From positions 1-5,493 of the forward strand of contig JAKBAL010000178.1 in NCBI GenBank assembly GCA_021809225.1: DNA of 5,493 nucleotides, given 5' to 3'. The notes under the pieces were generated by a model. That model had not been told where the DNA came from. It was given only the letters and a program-made list of their open reading frames with translations, and did no database searches. Origin of the DNA: Pseudomonadota bacterium. Its GTDB lineage: Bacteria; Pseudomonadota; Alphaproteobacteria; UBA9655. Shown one piece after another: positions 1 through 5,493 of the stretch. Position 1 is the first letter of the stretch. Every line of letters starts with the position of its first letter. Made by a program: the position numbers and the translations under genes.

Positions 1-1025
1 GTGTGAGGATAAGGTCGGGAGCTCCCGTTAATGATTTAGCGAGTAGGAATTGAAGGTTAATCAGGCCTTGTTTGAAGATCGAATAGAGCGGATAATTCAA
101 GGTTTTTTTCCAAGGGATATGATGGTCTTGTCCCATCAAGTAAGCAATCAGTAAGGCAAAACCCAGAATAATTAGCAAGGAAATGAGCCGATATGAGTGC
201 TTCATGTGGGTATTTTCCCAATGAAATCCAAATGTTTTTAACTTCCTAAAAAGTTCCTCAATAGACCAGCGCTCGCGATATTTGGCGAGGATTTGTGAAG
301 CTTTTAAGTCCTGATTCGTCATCACAATGACAAGTTCACCTGATTTGCTGAGAGTTCCTGCAAAATAGACCGTGCTTCCATACATTTCCTTTTCGACAAG
401 TCGGCTCTGCCATCCTTTAAGATGGTGAAAAAGCCTTTTTGCTTGGATGGAAGATTTTCCCCAAGGAAGTTTCGTATTTTCTTTGACACGAATGAAGTAA
501 GGAATCTTGGTTTTATTAAGCATTTTGAACCATTTCTGGCCAACAAATTCCCTGTCAGCCATTAATGACTTGATGCGATGAAATCCGAAAATCTCATTAA
601 ATTCTTCGAGTAAATCAATTCGTTCTGTAGCATTTGAGTTTCCTGCCTTATTCAGATCTACAAAGAGGAGAGGTAAGGAAATCTTTTTGCTAATTCGCCA
701 ACTTAAGACGAGATAATTGATATCCTTATCCCCAAATTTCCAATTGGTTCTGTCAAGGCAGAGATCGAAATTTCCTTTAAATCCTATAACGTCAACAATT
801 GCCTTAGCGTAATCCTTTATGGATAATTCTTCTTGAAAAAAAACGTTCAACTCTTCGTAAGGAGGCTTTTGGATTGGGACTTATCACATATCGTGCGAGG
901 CTTTGATGGTGGACATTACGACGACACAGGACCCCAAAAACCATTGATGCCAGTGTTTTTTGCCTTGATGGATGGATTGAAACGTGTTCTGATATTTTTG
1001 TCGTAAGGGGAGGTGTTTTTATCAT
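1..1025 (-). pseudogene. IS4-family DDE transposase, frameshifted, 3' end outside the window
   Basis: This encodes a cut-and-paste transposase of the IS4 family. From the ATG at 1023-1025 the first 63 codons read an N-terminal domain with HPSRQKTLASMVFGVL and SLRRVERFF. At the A8 tract 836-843 (T8 on the coding strand) the frame runs into a stop at 804-806. Skipping one T restores ...RRVERFFQEELS and then 278 codons without a stop to the window edge, about 341 residues in all. The restored frame holds the full catalytic set: Asp in LDRTNW (752-754), Asp in MADREF (554-556), and Glu (257-259) inside the IS4 signature Y-x2-R-x3-E-x6-K, seen as YRERWSIEELFRKLK. Family recognition is by these motifs. 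No strong ribosome binding site precedes the ATG, and neither terminal inverted repeat could be identified; the distal one lies outside the window. The frameshift could be a mutation, a homopolymer sequencing error, or a transcriptional slippage site; I favour one of the first two. Confidence 0.88.
998..1025 (+). promoter_or_regulatory. Possible outward promoter in the IS end, upstream of the exported-protein gene
   Basis: TTGTCG (998-1003) and TATCAT (1020-1025) are 16 bp apart and match the sigma70 -35 and -10 consensus at 4/6 and 5/6 positions. They face the gene starting at 1048. The -10 covers the transposase start codon on the other strand, so the downstream gene would be transcribed from DNA belonging to the transposase gene. 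This rests on consensus matching only. Confidence 0.35.
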
Positions 1026-1047
1026 TAAATGAGTGGAGAAATAAAAT

Positions 1048-1560
1048 ATGTTAAATAAATTTTTGCTAACTGGCTTTTTGCTTGTAAGCTCCTTGGGACT
1101 TATATCCTCTGCTAACGCTGGTTTTGAAGAGGATAACTTTACTCTTCCCGTAGAGGAACTTCTGAAGGTCCGAAAGAAACTTCAGGAGGTTGGGGGAGAT
1201 GGGATAATCTCCATCGAAGGAAAAAAATTCAGGGGCGTGGATAACCGTCAGCGCGACTCTGACGAACTTCAACCGATTTTCCGTACATTTGTGCTTCAGG
1301 CAGTAAACTGGAGGGGCTCATATAGGTTTTTCTTCACCTCCAATACCCCGAAACATTGGATCTATGACGAGGAAACTGAAAAATGGAACTATAGCAGTGA
1401 CAAATCTGCGAAACATTGGGGCTATGACAAGGAGGTTGGGGAATGGACCTATAGCAAAGACAAATCTGTTTTCACCAAAAGCTGGAATGGTGAAAGTCCA
1501 TACCTCGAAGTAGAATATCCATTCTTCGATCTAACACTGATTCCTATTCAGGAAAATTGA
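1048..1560 (+). CDS. Exported 170-aa protein of unknown function with a 20-residue tandem repeat
   Basis: I do not recognise the family. Residues 1-24 form a classic Sec signal peptide: MLNK, a hydrophobic core (FLLTGFLLVSSLGLIS) and an ANA cleavage site before Gly25. The mature protein, about 146 residues, should be periplasmic or secreted. No lipobox cysteine and no further membrane segment are seen. Residues 102-121 and 122-141 are a tandem repeat (KHW-YD-E---W-YS-DKS), rich in Trp, Tyr and charged residues. The start is supported by GGAG at 1035-1038, 9 nt ahead of the ATG. The gene stands alone: the IS transposase diverges from it with 22 bp between the start codons, and an intrinsic terminator follows the stop by about 30 bp. 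A surface-binding or host-contact role is conceivable for an aromatic repeat protein, but nothing in the sequence proves it. Confidence 0.82.
   Translation: MLNKFLLTGFLLVSSLGLISSANAGFEEDNFTLPVEELLKVRKKLQEVGGDGIISIEGKKFRGVDNRQRDSDELQPIFRTFVLQAVNWRGSYRFFFTSNTPKHWIYDEETEKWNYSSDKSAKHWGYDKEVGEWTYSKDKSVFTKSWNGESPYLEVEYPFFDLTLIPIQEN
1351..1470 (+). repeat. Two tandem 60-bp units inside the exported-protein gene
   Basis: Units 1351-1410 and 1411-1470 are exactly adjacent, in frame, and identical at 46 of 60 positions by my count. Each begins aaacattgg and ends with a caaatctg segment, encoding 20 residues (102-121 and 122-141). Thirteen of the 20 residues are the same. The divergence suggests an old duplication kept under selection on the W/Y/D/K positions rather than a recent slippage event. 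Confidence 0.9.
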
Positions 1561-1580
1561 CTAAGTAAGGATTAACACAT

Positions 1581-1754
1581 CTAAACTTTAGCAAAAACCA
1601 CCTCTGCATACATAGAGGTGGTTTTTAATATCCCTTGCGGTGAAAAAGACAAGCGCTCTTTCAATAAGTTAGAACTATAATCTGCCAAAGTCGAGAAAAC
1701 AGGGAAAGGGTCACTATTTTCTAACCTTTTCCGCCGTTTCTGTACCATCCACAT
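1581..1754 (-). CDS. Doubtful 57-aa ORF
   Basis: The ORF begins ATG TGG ATG GTA at 1754 and ends with a TAG at 1581-1583. It has one thing in its favour: AAGGAG sits 5 nt before the ATG. The product starts MWMVQKRRKRLENSDPFPVF and resembles nothing I know. Against it, its last codons run through the 13-bp terminator stem at 1593-1626, and the strong-looking AAGGAG may be chance. The same frame upstream of the start also reads a 22-residue stretch ending in ESEDEDEH before a stop, which could be the decayed tail of an older gene. Apart from this ORF, I see nothing in 1627-1875. Confidence 0.2.
   Translation of the reverse strand: MWMVQKRRKRLENSDPFPVFSTLADYSSNLLKERLSFSPQGILKTTSMYAEVVFAKV
1593..1626 (+). 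terminator. Intrinsic terminator after the exported-protein gene, possibly bidirectional
   Basis: AAAAACCACCTCT (1593-1605) pairs perfectly with AGAGGTGGTTTTT (1614-1626), giving a 13-bp stem with the 8-nt loop gcatacat. The right arm ends in five Ts. The left arm starts with five As, so the same structure could also stop transcription arriving on the minus strand from the 1.6-2.1 kb region. Confidence 0.9.
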
Positions 1755-1875
1755 ACCATCTCCTTAATGCTCGTCTTCATCCTCACTCTCAAAAATCTTA
1801 TGGGTTTGGCACACGTAAAGCCAATGAATCCATTAGATTTTAAAGGTAGATTGATGAAGAGAGTGGGGACAACTC

Positions 1876-2067
1876 TTACGTTTCTAGCTCTTGATTAAGC
1901 CCGTTCTCCCTCTCCCATTTTTCATGAATCTCCATAAGCTCTCTCAAGTCTGATCGAACCAGCTCAAGTTCATGCCAAGCCTTTCCAATCAGCTTATGAA
2001 CGTCTTTGATCTGAAAAATTAAAAGTTGAGAAATATGCTCAAGTTGAGCTAAATTAAAGTCAGCCAT
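1876..2067 (-). CDS. Hypothetical small helical protein, 63 aa
   Basis: This is a short gene of unknown function. Its reality rests mainly on the start: AGGAGA lies 6 nt upstream of the ATG at 2065-2067, a near-ideal ribosome binding site. The product (MADFNLAQLEHISQLL...) has no signal peptide, membrane segment or cysteine. It looks wholly alpha-helical, with hydrophobic residues spaced as in an amphipathic helix or short coiled coil (roughly residues 5-55) and a charged C-terminal part (EIHEKWEREN). It is probably cytosolic and could be a small binding or regulatory protein, but no partner is evident. It has no operon mate. Downstream, the terminator at 1593-1626, read in reverse, could end its transcript. 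I found no convincing promoter; a TTGACC box lies on the coding strand about 100 bp upstream without a good -10 partner. Confidence 0.6.
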   Translation of the reverse strand: MADFNLAQLEHISQLLIFQIKDVHKLIGKAWHELELVRSDLRELMEIHEKWERENGLNQELET

Positions 2068-2240
2068 TGTGACTCTCCTTTGGCAGTTGCAGTGGTGAGT
2101 GGGGCAGAGGCGGGTGAACGCCTTTGTTCCACGTTACCTCAAAACGATGTAGCATATTTAGTTAAAGGACTTTTTTATAAAGGTCAAGAAAAAGTTTTAG
2201 TAAAAATGTATAGAGTTTGGTTCATCTCCCGCCGCGTCAT

Positions 2241-2304
2241 TCCGGGATTTAGAACCTCTTCCGAACCGCAACGCGGAGAGGATTAGAGGTTCTAAATACC
2301 CGGA
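2241..2304. repeat. Long imperfect palindrome (19/20-bp arms), dispersed-repeat type
   Basis: The left arm 2241-2259 (TCCGGGATTTAGAACCTCT) is the reverse complement of the right arm 2285-2304 apart from one extra A at 2298. The arms enclose a 25-nt loop. Inside, CCTCTTCCG (2255-2263) can pair instead with CGGAGAGG (2274-2281), so two mutually exclusive stems are possible. The flanks read GTCATTCCGGG and CCCGGAACCCAG. That is the layout of the dispersed intergenic palindromes of many proteobacteria, including Rickettsia-type palindromic elements, which carry a CATTCC...GGAA-CCAG frame. Membership of a repeat family is inferred from that layout; a single copy is visible here. It has no T tract, so it is not a standard terminator. 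Confidence 0.75.
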
Positions 2305-2326
2305 ACCCAGGAAGTATTCAGGATGA

Positions 2327-2434
2327 TTTCCAGATTGTACCTACGGGGTTTCGCCGCGAAATCTTTGGGATATGCGACGTTTTTATCTCGAATATAGGGA
2401 CCATCCAAATCTGCGACAAATCGTCACAGTTTAA
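2327..2434 (+). pseudogene. Fragment of a PDDEXK-nuclease/YhcG family (DUF1016) gene
   Basis: Between a TGA at 2324-2326 and a TAA at 2432-2434 this frame encodes 35 residues: FPDCTYGVSPRNLW, then DMRRFYLEYRDHPNLRQIV. This closely resembles the segment of YhcG/DUF1016 proteins in which an FPD-(x)-G-F-S-x-RNL-W-M-x-FY pattern ends the N-terminal winged-helix-like domain. Full proteins are several times longer and carry a C-terminal PDDEXK nuclease domain. Nothing of the upstream N-terminal part can be read in any frame, since the palindrome lies only 22 bp before it, and the downstream part is gone. It has no start codon of its own. I read it as a dead remnant. Recognition is from memory of the family motif, without alignment. 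Confidence 0.6.
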
Positions 2435-2451
2435 GCTCTGATAAATAAACC

Positions 2452-2776
2452 TTATAAAATTGCAGCGGCAGGTTCGTGAAAGGTAAGTGCTTCTTTTTCA
2501 AGAAGTTTGTGCCCTTCAAAAACTATAAGAATCTCAATCTTCTCTTTACTAACCCTGTACACGAAGTTGATAATTCCCTTCAATAAGCTCACGGATGCTT
2601 GAAGAGTTGATTTCTGGCACCACTCTCCCAATATGAGGGAATGTGGTAAGCACTTCTCCTTTTTTTATCAATTTTTTTATAAAGCTTTTTGCAACTGGTT
2701 CTGAAGAATTCTTCTCAAGATAGAATTTAATTGCCTCAAGGCTTAAAAGAGCTTGTTTTGTCCAGAGAAGTTTCAT
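2452..2776 (-). pseudogene. RelE/ParE-superfamily toxin, broken by a one-base insertion
   Basis: This is the toxin half of a type II toxin-antitoxin pair. RelE/ParE toxins either cleave mRNA on the ribosome or poison gyrase; the sequence does not say which. From the ATG at 2774-2776 the frame gives 71 typical residues (MKLLWTKQALLSLEAIKFYL..., FPHIGRVVPE, IRELIEGNYQL), then ends early as RVQG-stop at 2549-2551. Ignoring one base (G2563, a C on the coding strand) restores GNYQL-VYRV, followed by EKIEILIVFEGHKLLEKEA to a TAA at 2452-2454. The repaired protein would be 107 residues, near or slightly above the family norm of roughly 90-100. The 75-residue product lacks the last beta strands, where catalytic or binding residues usually sit, so it is probably inactive. 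The start lies 9 bp beyond the antitoxin stop with only a weak GAG ahead, as in coupled toxin-antitoxin operons. Confidence 0.83.
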
Positions 2777-2785
2777 CGGACTAAC

Positions 2786-3058
2786 TCACAATTCAAAAAA
2801 TTTCTTAAGCTCCTCTGAGCTATATGTATTGCCTGATTCGGCATCTGCTAGACCAGCAGCTATAGACGTAAGAAATCTCTCTTTCTCAACGACTCGATCG
2901 TAGTCTTCAGGAGAAATCATCACTCCTGCAGGCTTACCATTTTGTGTAATAATGAGGGGATGTCCTGTTGTTCTCATTCTTTTTACCCACTGAGCAGCAT
3001 GAGCTTTGAATTCACCTATGGGAACAATGTCTTCAGATATTATAACTTCTTTCATCAT
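2786..3058 (-). CDS. Phd/YefM-family antitoxin
   Basis: This antitoxin should bind and neutralise the adjacent RelE/ParE toxin and repress its own operon. Ninety residues are intact. The N-terminal Phd/YefM fold covers about residues 9-60 and shows the family pattern IVPIGEFKAHAAQWVKRM, then GHPLIITQNGKPAGVMISPEDYD. The C-terminal tail (61-90, ending SSEELKKFFEL) is the usual disordered, acidic toxin-binding part. AAAGGAG lies just upstream, 4 nt from the ATG at 3056-3058 and 7 nt from a second ATG at 3053-3055. The second start gives the better spacing and a protein one residue shorter (MKEVIISEDI). The toxin follows 9 bp downstream. The operon diverges from the aldehyde dehydrogenase gene across a 112-bp gap, where an autoregulatory operator would be expected; I found no clear palindrome or strong promoter there for this strand. 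It survives although its toxin is broken. Confidence 0.88.
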   Translation of the reverse strand: MMKEVIISEDIVPIGEFKAHAAQWVKRMRTTGHPLIITQNGKPAGVMISPEDYDRVVEKERFLTSIAAGLADAESGNTYSSEELKKFFEL

Positions 3059-3121
3059 GAATCTCCTTTCGGAAGAGTTTAGACAAAAAACGGATCAAAA
3101 TAAAAACTAAAATCAGACTCT

Positions 3122-3150
3122 TTGTTATTCTTTTCTTTTTCTGGCATAAT
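3122..3150 (+). promoter_or_regulatory. Sigma70-type promoter of the amaB-gcdH operon
   Basis: TTGTTA (3122-3127) and CATAAT (3145-3150) are 17 bp apart, matching the consensus at 4/6 and 5/6. Transcription would begin near 3157, only about 14 nt before the start codon. The leader would therefore hold little more than the GGGAG ribosome binding site at 3158-3162. There is no room for a leader riboswitch unless another, more distal promoter exists. Confidence 0.6.
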
Positions 3151-3170
3151 AGAAAGCGGGAGATCAGAAG

Positions 3171-4679
3171 ATGGACAAAGAAAAAATTTTTCAAGAACTG
3201 GGCCTTAATCTTCAAGACTTAAAAGCAGGATCTCTGCATGTTCACTCACCCATTGATGGACTCGATCTTGCGCAGGTAAAAATACATTCGACTCAAGAAG
3301 TCGCACACATGATCCCCCATGCGGTTCAGGCCTTCAAGAATTGGCGACTTGTCCCTCCCCCCAAACGCGGAGAGCTCATTCGTCTTTTTGGTGCGGAATT
3401 GCGAGCCCATAAGGAAGCGCTCGGAAACCTTATCACCCTTGAAAATGGCAAGATCCTAGAGGAAGGGCGAGGTGAAGTCCAAGAGATGATAGATATCTGC
3501 GACTTTTCCGTAGGGCTTTCTCGACAACTTTATGGGCTTACCATTGCTTCCGAACGTCCTGGGCACAGAATGATGGAAACTTGGCATCCCTTGGGTCCGA
3601 TTGGCGTTGTCACACCATTTAATTTTCCTGTAGCGGTTTGGTGTTGGAACTTTGCGCTGGCGATTGTGTGTGGCGATCCTGTCTTGTGGAAACCTTCTGA
3701 AAAAACACCGCTTACGGCTTTGGCTACGGCTAAGTTATTTGAGCGAGCTGTCGTGCGATTTTCGAAAGTTCCCGAACATCTTTTACAAGTCGTCATTGGA
3801 GGAAGTGATCTTGGAAAAATTCTTGTAGAAAGCTCCGAGCTTCCCCTTATTTCCGCAACAGGTGGCACCCGCATGGGTAAGACTGTGGCCACAAGTGTCG
3901 CCGCAAGGTTTGGGCGGACTCTCCTTGAACTCAGTGGCAATAATGCAATGATTTTAACCCCATCTGCGGATCTTGAGCTTGCAACCCAAGCCATTACCTT
4001 TGCCGCCTTAGGAACAGCAGGACAACGATGTACAACCCTAAGGCGCTTGATTGTTCACGAATCCCTTTATGAGAAAATGATTGAACGTCTCCAAAACGTT
4101 TATGCCCATGTGAGGGTCGGAAATCCACTTGATCCTAAAACATTAGTTGGTCCTCTTATCGATCATCGAAGTTTTCAAGAAATGGAACAAGCTCTTGAGA
4201 AAGCTAAAGCGCAAGGGGGGATTATTTTTGGAGGAGAACGTGTGCTTCAAGACATTTATCCAGAAGCTTATTATGTCCGCCCTGCCCTGGTACAAATGTC
4301 AAAACAAACGGAAATTGTTCGCCAAGAAGTCTTTGCTCCCATCTTATACGTCATACCCTATGGAGATTTTGAGGAAGCTTTGAAAATGCATAATGATGTT
4401 TCCCAAGGACTTGCATCTTGCATTTTTACAAACGACGTTCGAGAGGCTGAAATTTTCCTTTCAGCGAAGGGCAGTGATTGTGGAATTGCTAATGTGAATA
4501 TTGGCCCAAGTGGTGCCGAAATCGGCGGTGCCTTTGGAGGAGAAAAAGAAACGGGCGGAGGGCGCGAATCTGGGAGTGATGCATGGAAAAGTTATATGCG
4601 TCGTGCGACCAATACAATTAATTATTCTTCTGAGCTGCCTCTCTCTCAAGGCATTCATTTTGATGGGGAGCCCACATGA
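3171..4679 (+). CDS. amaB: ALDH7-type 2-aminoadipate semialdehyde (piperideine-6-carboxylate) dehydrogenase
   Basis: NAD-dependent oxidation of 2-aminoadipate 6-semialdehyde, in equilibrium with piperideine-6-carboxylate, to 2-aminoadipate is a lysine-catabolic step in the cytosol. The 502 residues match the usual family length. Visible ALDH hallmarks: PFNFP with the oxyanion Asn151, WKPSE with cofactor-binding Lys174, [10 protein letters not shown] (228-237), general-base Glu253 in LELSGNN, catalytic Cys287 in GQRCTT, and Glu386 in QEVFAP. Features specific to the antiquitin/ALDH7 branch are [18 protein letters not shown] (101-118), CTTLRRL, and the near-diagnostic stretch [18 protein letters not shown] continuing into [14 protein letters not shown] (to residue 478). 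Arg286 beside the nucleophile and the GEVQE segment correspond to substrate-recognition positions of the human enzyme, as I recall. GGGAG (3158-3162) lies 8 nt before the ATG. The stop overlaps the gcdH start by 4 nt, indicating translational coupling. Other ALDH7 substrates, such as betaine aldehyde, cannot be excluded, but gcdH next door supports the lysine route. Confidence 0.92.
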   Translation: MDKEKIFQELGLNLQDLKAGSLHVHSPIDGLDLAQVKIHSTQEVAHMIPHAVQAFKNWRLVPPPKRGELIRLFGAELRAHKEALGNLITLENGKILEEGRGEVQEMIDICDFSVGLSRQLYGLTIASERPGHRMMETWHPLGPIGVVTPFNFPVAVWCWNFALAIVCGDPVLWKPSEKTPLTALATAKLFERAVVRFSKVPEHLLQVVIGGSDLGKILVESSELPLISATGGTRMGKTVATSVAARFGRTLLELSGNNAMILTPSADLELATQAITFAALGTAGQRCTTLRRLIVHESLYEKMIERLQNVYAHVRVGNPLDPKTLVGPLIDHRSFQEMEQALEKAKAQGGIIFGGERVLQDIYPEAYYVRPALVQMSKQTEIVRQEVFAPILYVIPYGDFEEALKMHNDVSQGLASCIFTNDVREAEIFLSAKGSDCGIANVNIGPSGAEIGGAFGGEKETGGGRESGSDAWKSYMRRATNTINYSSELPLSQGIHFDGEPT

Positions 4680-5493
4680 GCAGCTTTCACTGGGACGATC
4701 CCTTTCTGTTTGAAGATCAATTGAGTGTGGAAGAAAAGCTGATTAGAGACACAGCCCGTCGCTATGCCCAAGAAAAACTCATGCCTCGCATTTTAGAGGC
4801 CAATCGGCACGAAACCTATAACTTGAGTATTTTTAAGGAATTGGGCGAGCTTGGATTCTTAGGCATGACAATTCAAGGCTATGGGTGCGCAGGAAGTTCT
4901 TACACAGCTTATGGTCTTGTCGCCAGAGAGTTAGAACGAGTGGATTCAAGCTATCGTTCTCTTTTGAGTGTGCAATCTTCTCTTGTGATGAATGCTATTT
5001 ATTTTTATGGAGATGAGGAGCAAAAAAGCACCTATTTACCAATGCTTGCAAAAGGGGAACTTATTGGCTGTTTCGGCTTGACCGAACCCAATCATGGTTC
5101 TGACCCGAGCGGGATGGAGACCCACGCGAGAGCCCACGCAGACGGATGGATCTTAAATGGCTCAAAAACGTGGATTACCAATAGCCCTATTGCCGACATA
5201 TTCATTGTATGGGCAAAAGACGAAGGTGAAATCAAGGGGTTTATTTTGGAAAAGGGGATGAAGGGTCTTACAGCTCCTAAAATTGAGGGAAAGTTTAGCC
5301 TCAGAGCCTCCCCCACCGGTGAGATCGTTTTAAATGATGTGTTCGTACCACGCAAAAATCAACTGCCAAAAGCGGTGGGATTAAAGGCAGTGATGGGATG
5401 TCTGAATAACGCGCGCTATAGCATCATTTGGGGAGTTTTGGGTGCTGCCGAATTCTGTTGGCATACAGCCCGCTCTTATGTTTTGGATCGATC
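4676..5493 (+). CDS. gcdH: Glutaryl-CoA dehydrogenase, 5' 272 codons (cut by the window edge)
   Basis: This FAD enzyme of the acyl-CoA dehydrogenase family oxidises and decarboxylates glutaryl-CoA to crotonyl-CoA, passing electrons to ETF. The visible 272 residues are about 70% of the usual 390-400. They show the GcdH-type N-terminus ([20 protein letters not shown]), [13 protein letters not shown] with Arg94 at the position that contacts the glutaryl carboxylate in the human enzyme, and the flavin-domain motif [19 protein letters not shown] (131-149). Also visible are [16 protein letters not shown] and the GcdH-typical [19 protein letters not shown] (207-225), followed by [10 protein letters not shown] (241-250). 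The catalytic Glu lies in the C-terminal part outside the window, so integrity there is unknown. The start is fixed by the ATGA overlap with amaB (4676-4679) and GGGGAG at 4665-4670, 5 nt upstream. It is co-transcribed with amaB and acts further down the same route, after 2-aminoadipate becomes 2-oxoadipate and glutaryl-CoA. Confidence 0.95.
   Translation, partial: MSSFHWDDPFLFEDQLSVEEKLIRDTARRYAQEKLMPRILEANRHETYNLSIFKELGELGFLGMTIQGYGCAGSSYTAYGLVARELERVDSSYRSLLSVQSSLVMNAIYFYGDEEQKSTYLPMLAKGELIGCFGLTEPNHGSDPSGMETHARAHADGWILNGSKTWITNSPIADIFIVWAKDEGEIKGFILEKGMKGLTAPKIEGKFSLRASPTGEIVLNDVFVPRKNQLPKAVGLKAVMGCLNNARYSIIWGVLGAAEFCWHTARSYVLDR

Larger units (their letters stand above)
2068..2451. other. 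Gene-poor region between the 63-aa gene and the toxin-antitoxin locus
   Basis: No intact gene is supported here. The region holds the upstream area of the 63-aa gene, the palindrome at 2241-2304 and the YhcG-type fragment at 2327-2434. A plus-strand open stretch from a TTG at 2080 to 2286 reads straight across the palindrome, has no family resemblance that I can see, and is not called. In 2090-2240 I see nothing recognisable. Confidence 0.5.

Noticed and set aside
322..546. Minus-strand 74-aa open frame inside the transposase
   Set aside because: It is out of frame with the DDE-bearing reading, which runs without a stop from 835 to the left edge and contains all transposase motifs.
2080..2286. 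Plus-strand 68-aa open frame starting with TTG
   Set aside because: It reads across the left arm and loop of the palindrome, starts at the ribosome binding site of the opposite-strand 63-aa gene, and shows no domain or convincing Shine-Dalgarno.
2409..2428. TGCGAC...GTCACA, reminiscent of a CRP/FNR-type operator
   Set aside because: The spacing does not fit the TGTGA-N6-TCACA pattern, one arm base mismatches, and the left part lies within the YhcG fragment coding sequence.
3112..3167. Repeated ATCAGA at 3112-3117 and 3162-3167 as a possible antitoxin operator
   Set aside because: A 6-bp direct repeat in AT-rich DNA is expected by chance, and there is no palindrome around either copy.
3530..3994. 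Minus-strand 154-aa open frame
   Set aside because: It lies wholly inside the well-supported aldehyde dehydrogenase gene; its composition is that of an antisense shadow.
4147..4383. Plus-strand 78-aa open frame, and similar ones at 4501-4713 and, on the minus strand, 4461-4658 and 5092-5355
   Set aside because: All are overlapped by strongly supported enzyme genes in other frames.
1..5493. CRISPR array, tRNA, rRNA or phage attachment site
   Set aside because: No regularly spaced repeats, cloverleaf-like segments or rRNA signatures were seen on either strand.

Overview
This window looks like an accessory, partly decayed stretch of a bacterial chromosome next to a catabolic operon. The moderately AT-rich composition, strong AGGAG-type ribosome binding sites, an IS4-type transposase, a PDDEXK/YhcG (DUF1016) gene fragment, a toxin-antitoxin locus and a dispersed-type palindrome would fit a host-associated proteobacterium. 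An alphaproteobacterial endosymbiont of the Holosporales/Rickettsiales type is my first guess and a Legionella-like organism the second. No rRNA or tRNA is present to settle this.

Layout: (1) Positions 1-1025, minus strand: an IS4-family DDE transposase. All three catalytic acidic residues and the YREK signature are present, but one extra base in an A8 tract breaks the frame; the 3' end lies outside the window. (2) Only 22 bp away and divergent is a small gene (1048-1560, plus) for an exported 170-residue protein with a 20-residue tandem repeat. It is closed by a 13-bp-stem intrinsic terminator (1593-1626). (3) Positions 1627-2451 are gene-poor: a 63-residue helical protein with a very good ribosome binding site (1876-2067, minus), a doubtful 57-codon ORF (1581-1754, minus), a long imperfect palindrome (2241-2304), and a fragment of a DUF1016/YhcG gene (2327-2434, plus). 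(4) Positions 2452-3058, minus: a type II toxin-antitoxin operon with an intact Phd/YefM antitoxin followed by a RelE/ParE toxin broken by a single-base insertion. (5) From 3171 to the right edge, plus: an ALDH7-type aldehyde dehydrogenase (amaB-like) overlapping by 4 nt a glutaryl-CoA dehydrogenase gene (gcdH, truncated by the window edge), with a recognisable sigma70-type promoter in front.

The amaB-gcdH pair is the functional core. By family knowledge the first enzyme oxidises 2-aminoadipate 6-semialdehyde (in equilibrium with piperideine-6-carboxylate) to 2-aminoadipate. The second converts glutaryl-CoA to crotonyl-CoA, so the operon points to lysine/pipecolate/2-aminoadipate catabolism. 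The left 3 kb is a zone of insertion and decay: transposase, toxin and YhcG remnants are all disrupted, the first two by apparent one-base insertions. I do not see a convincing novel multi-gene system here. The most unusual items are the exported repeat protein abutting the IS, the palindrome with alternative pairing, and an antitoxin kept beside a broken toxin.
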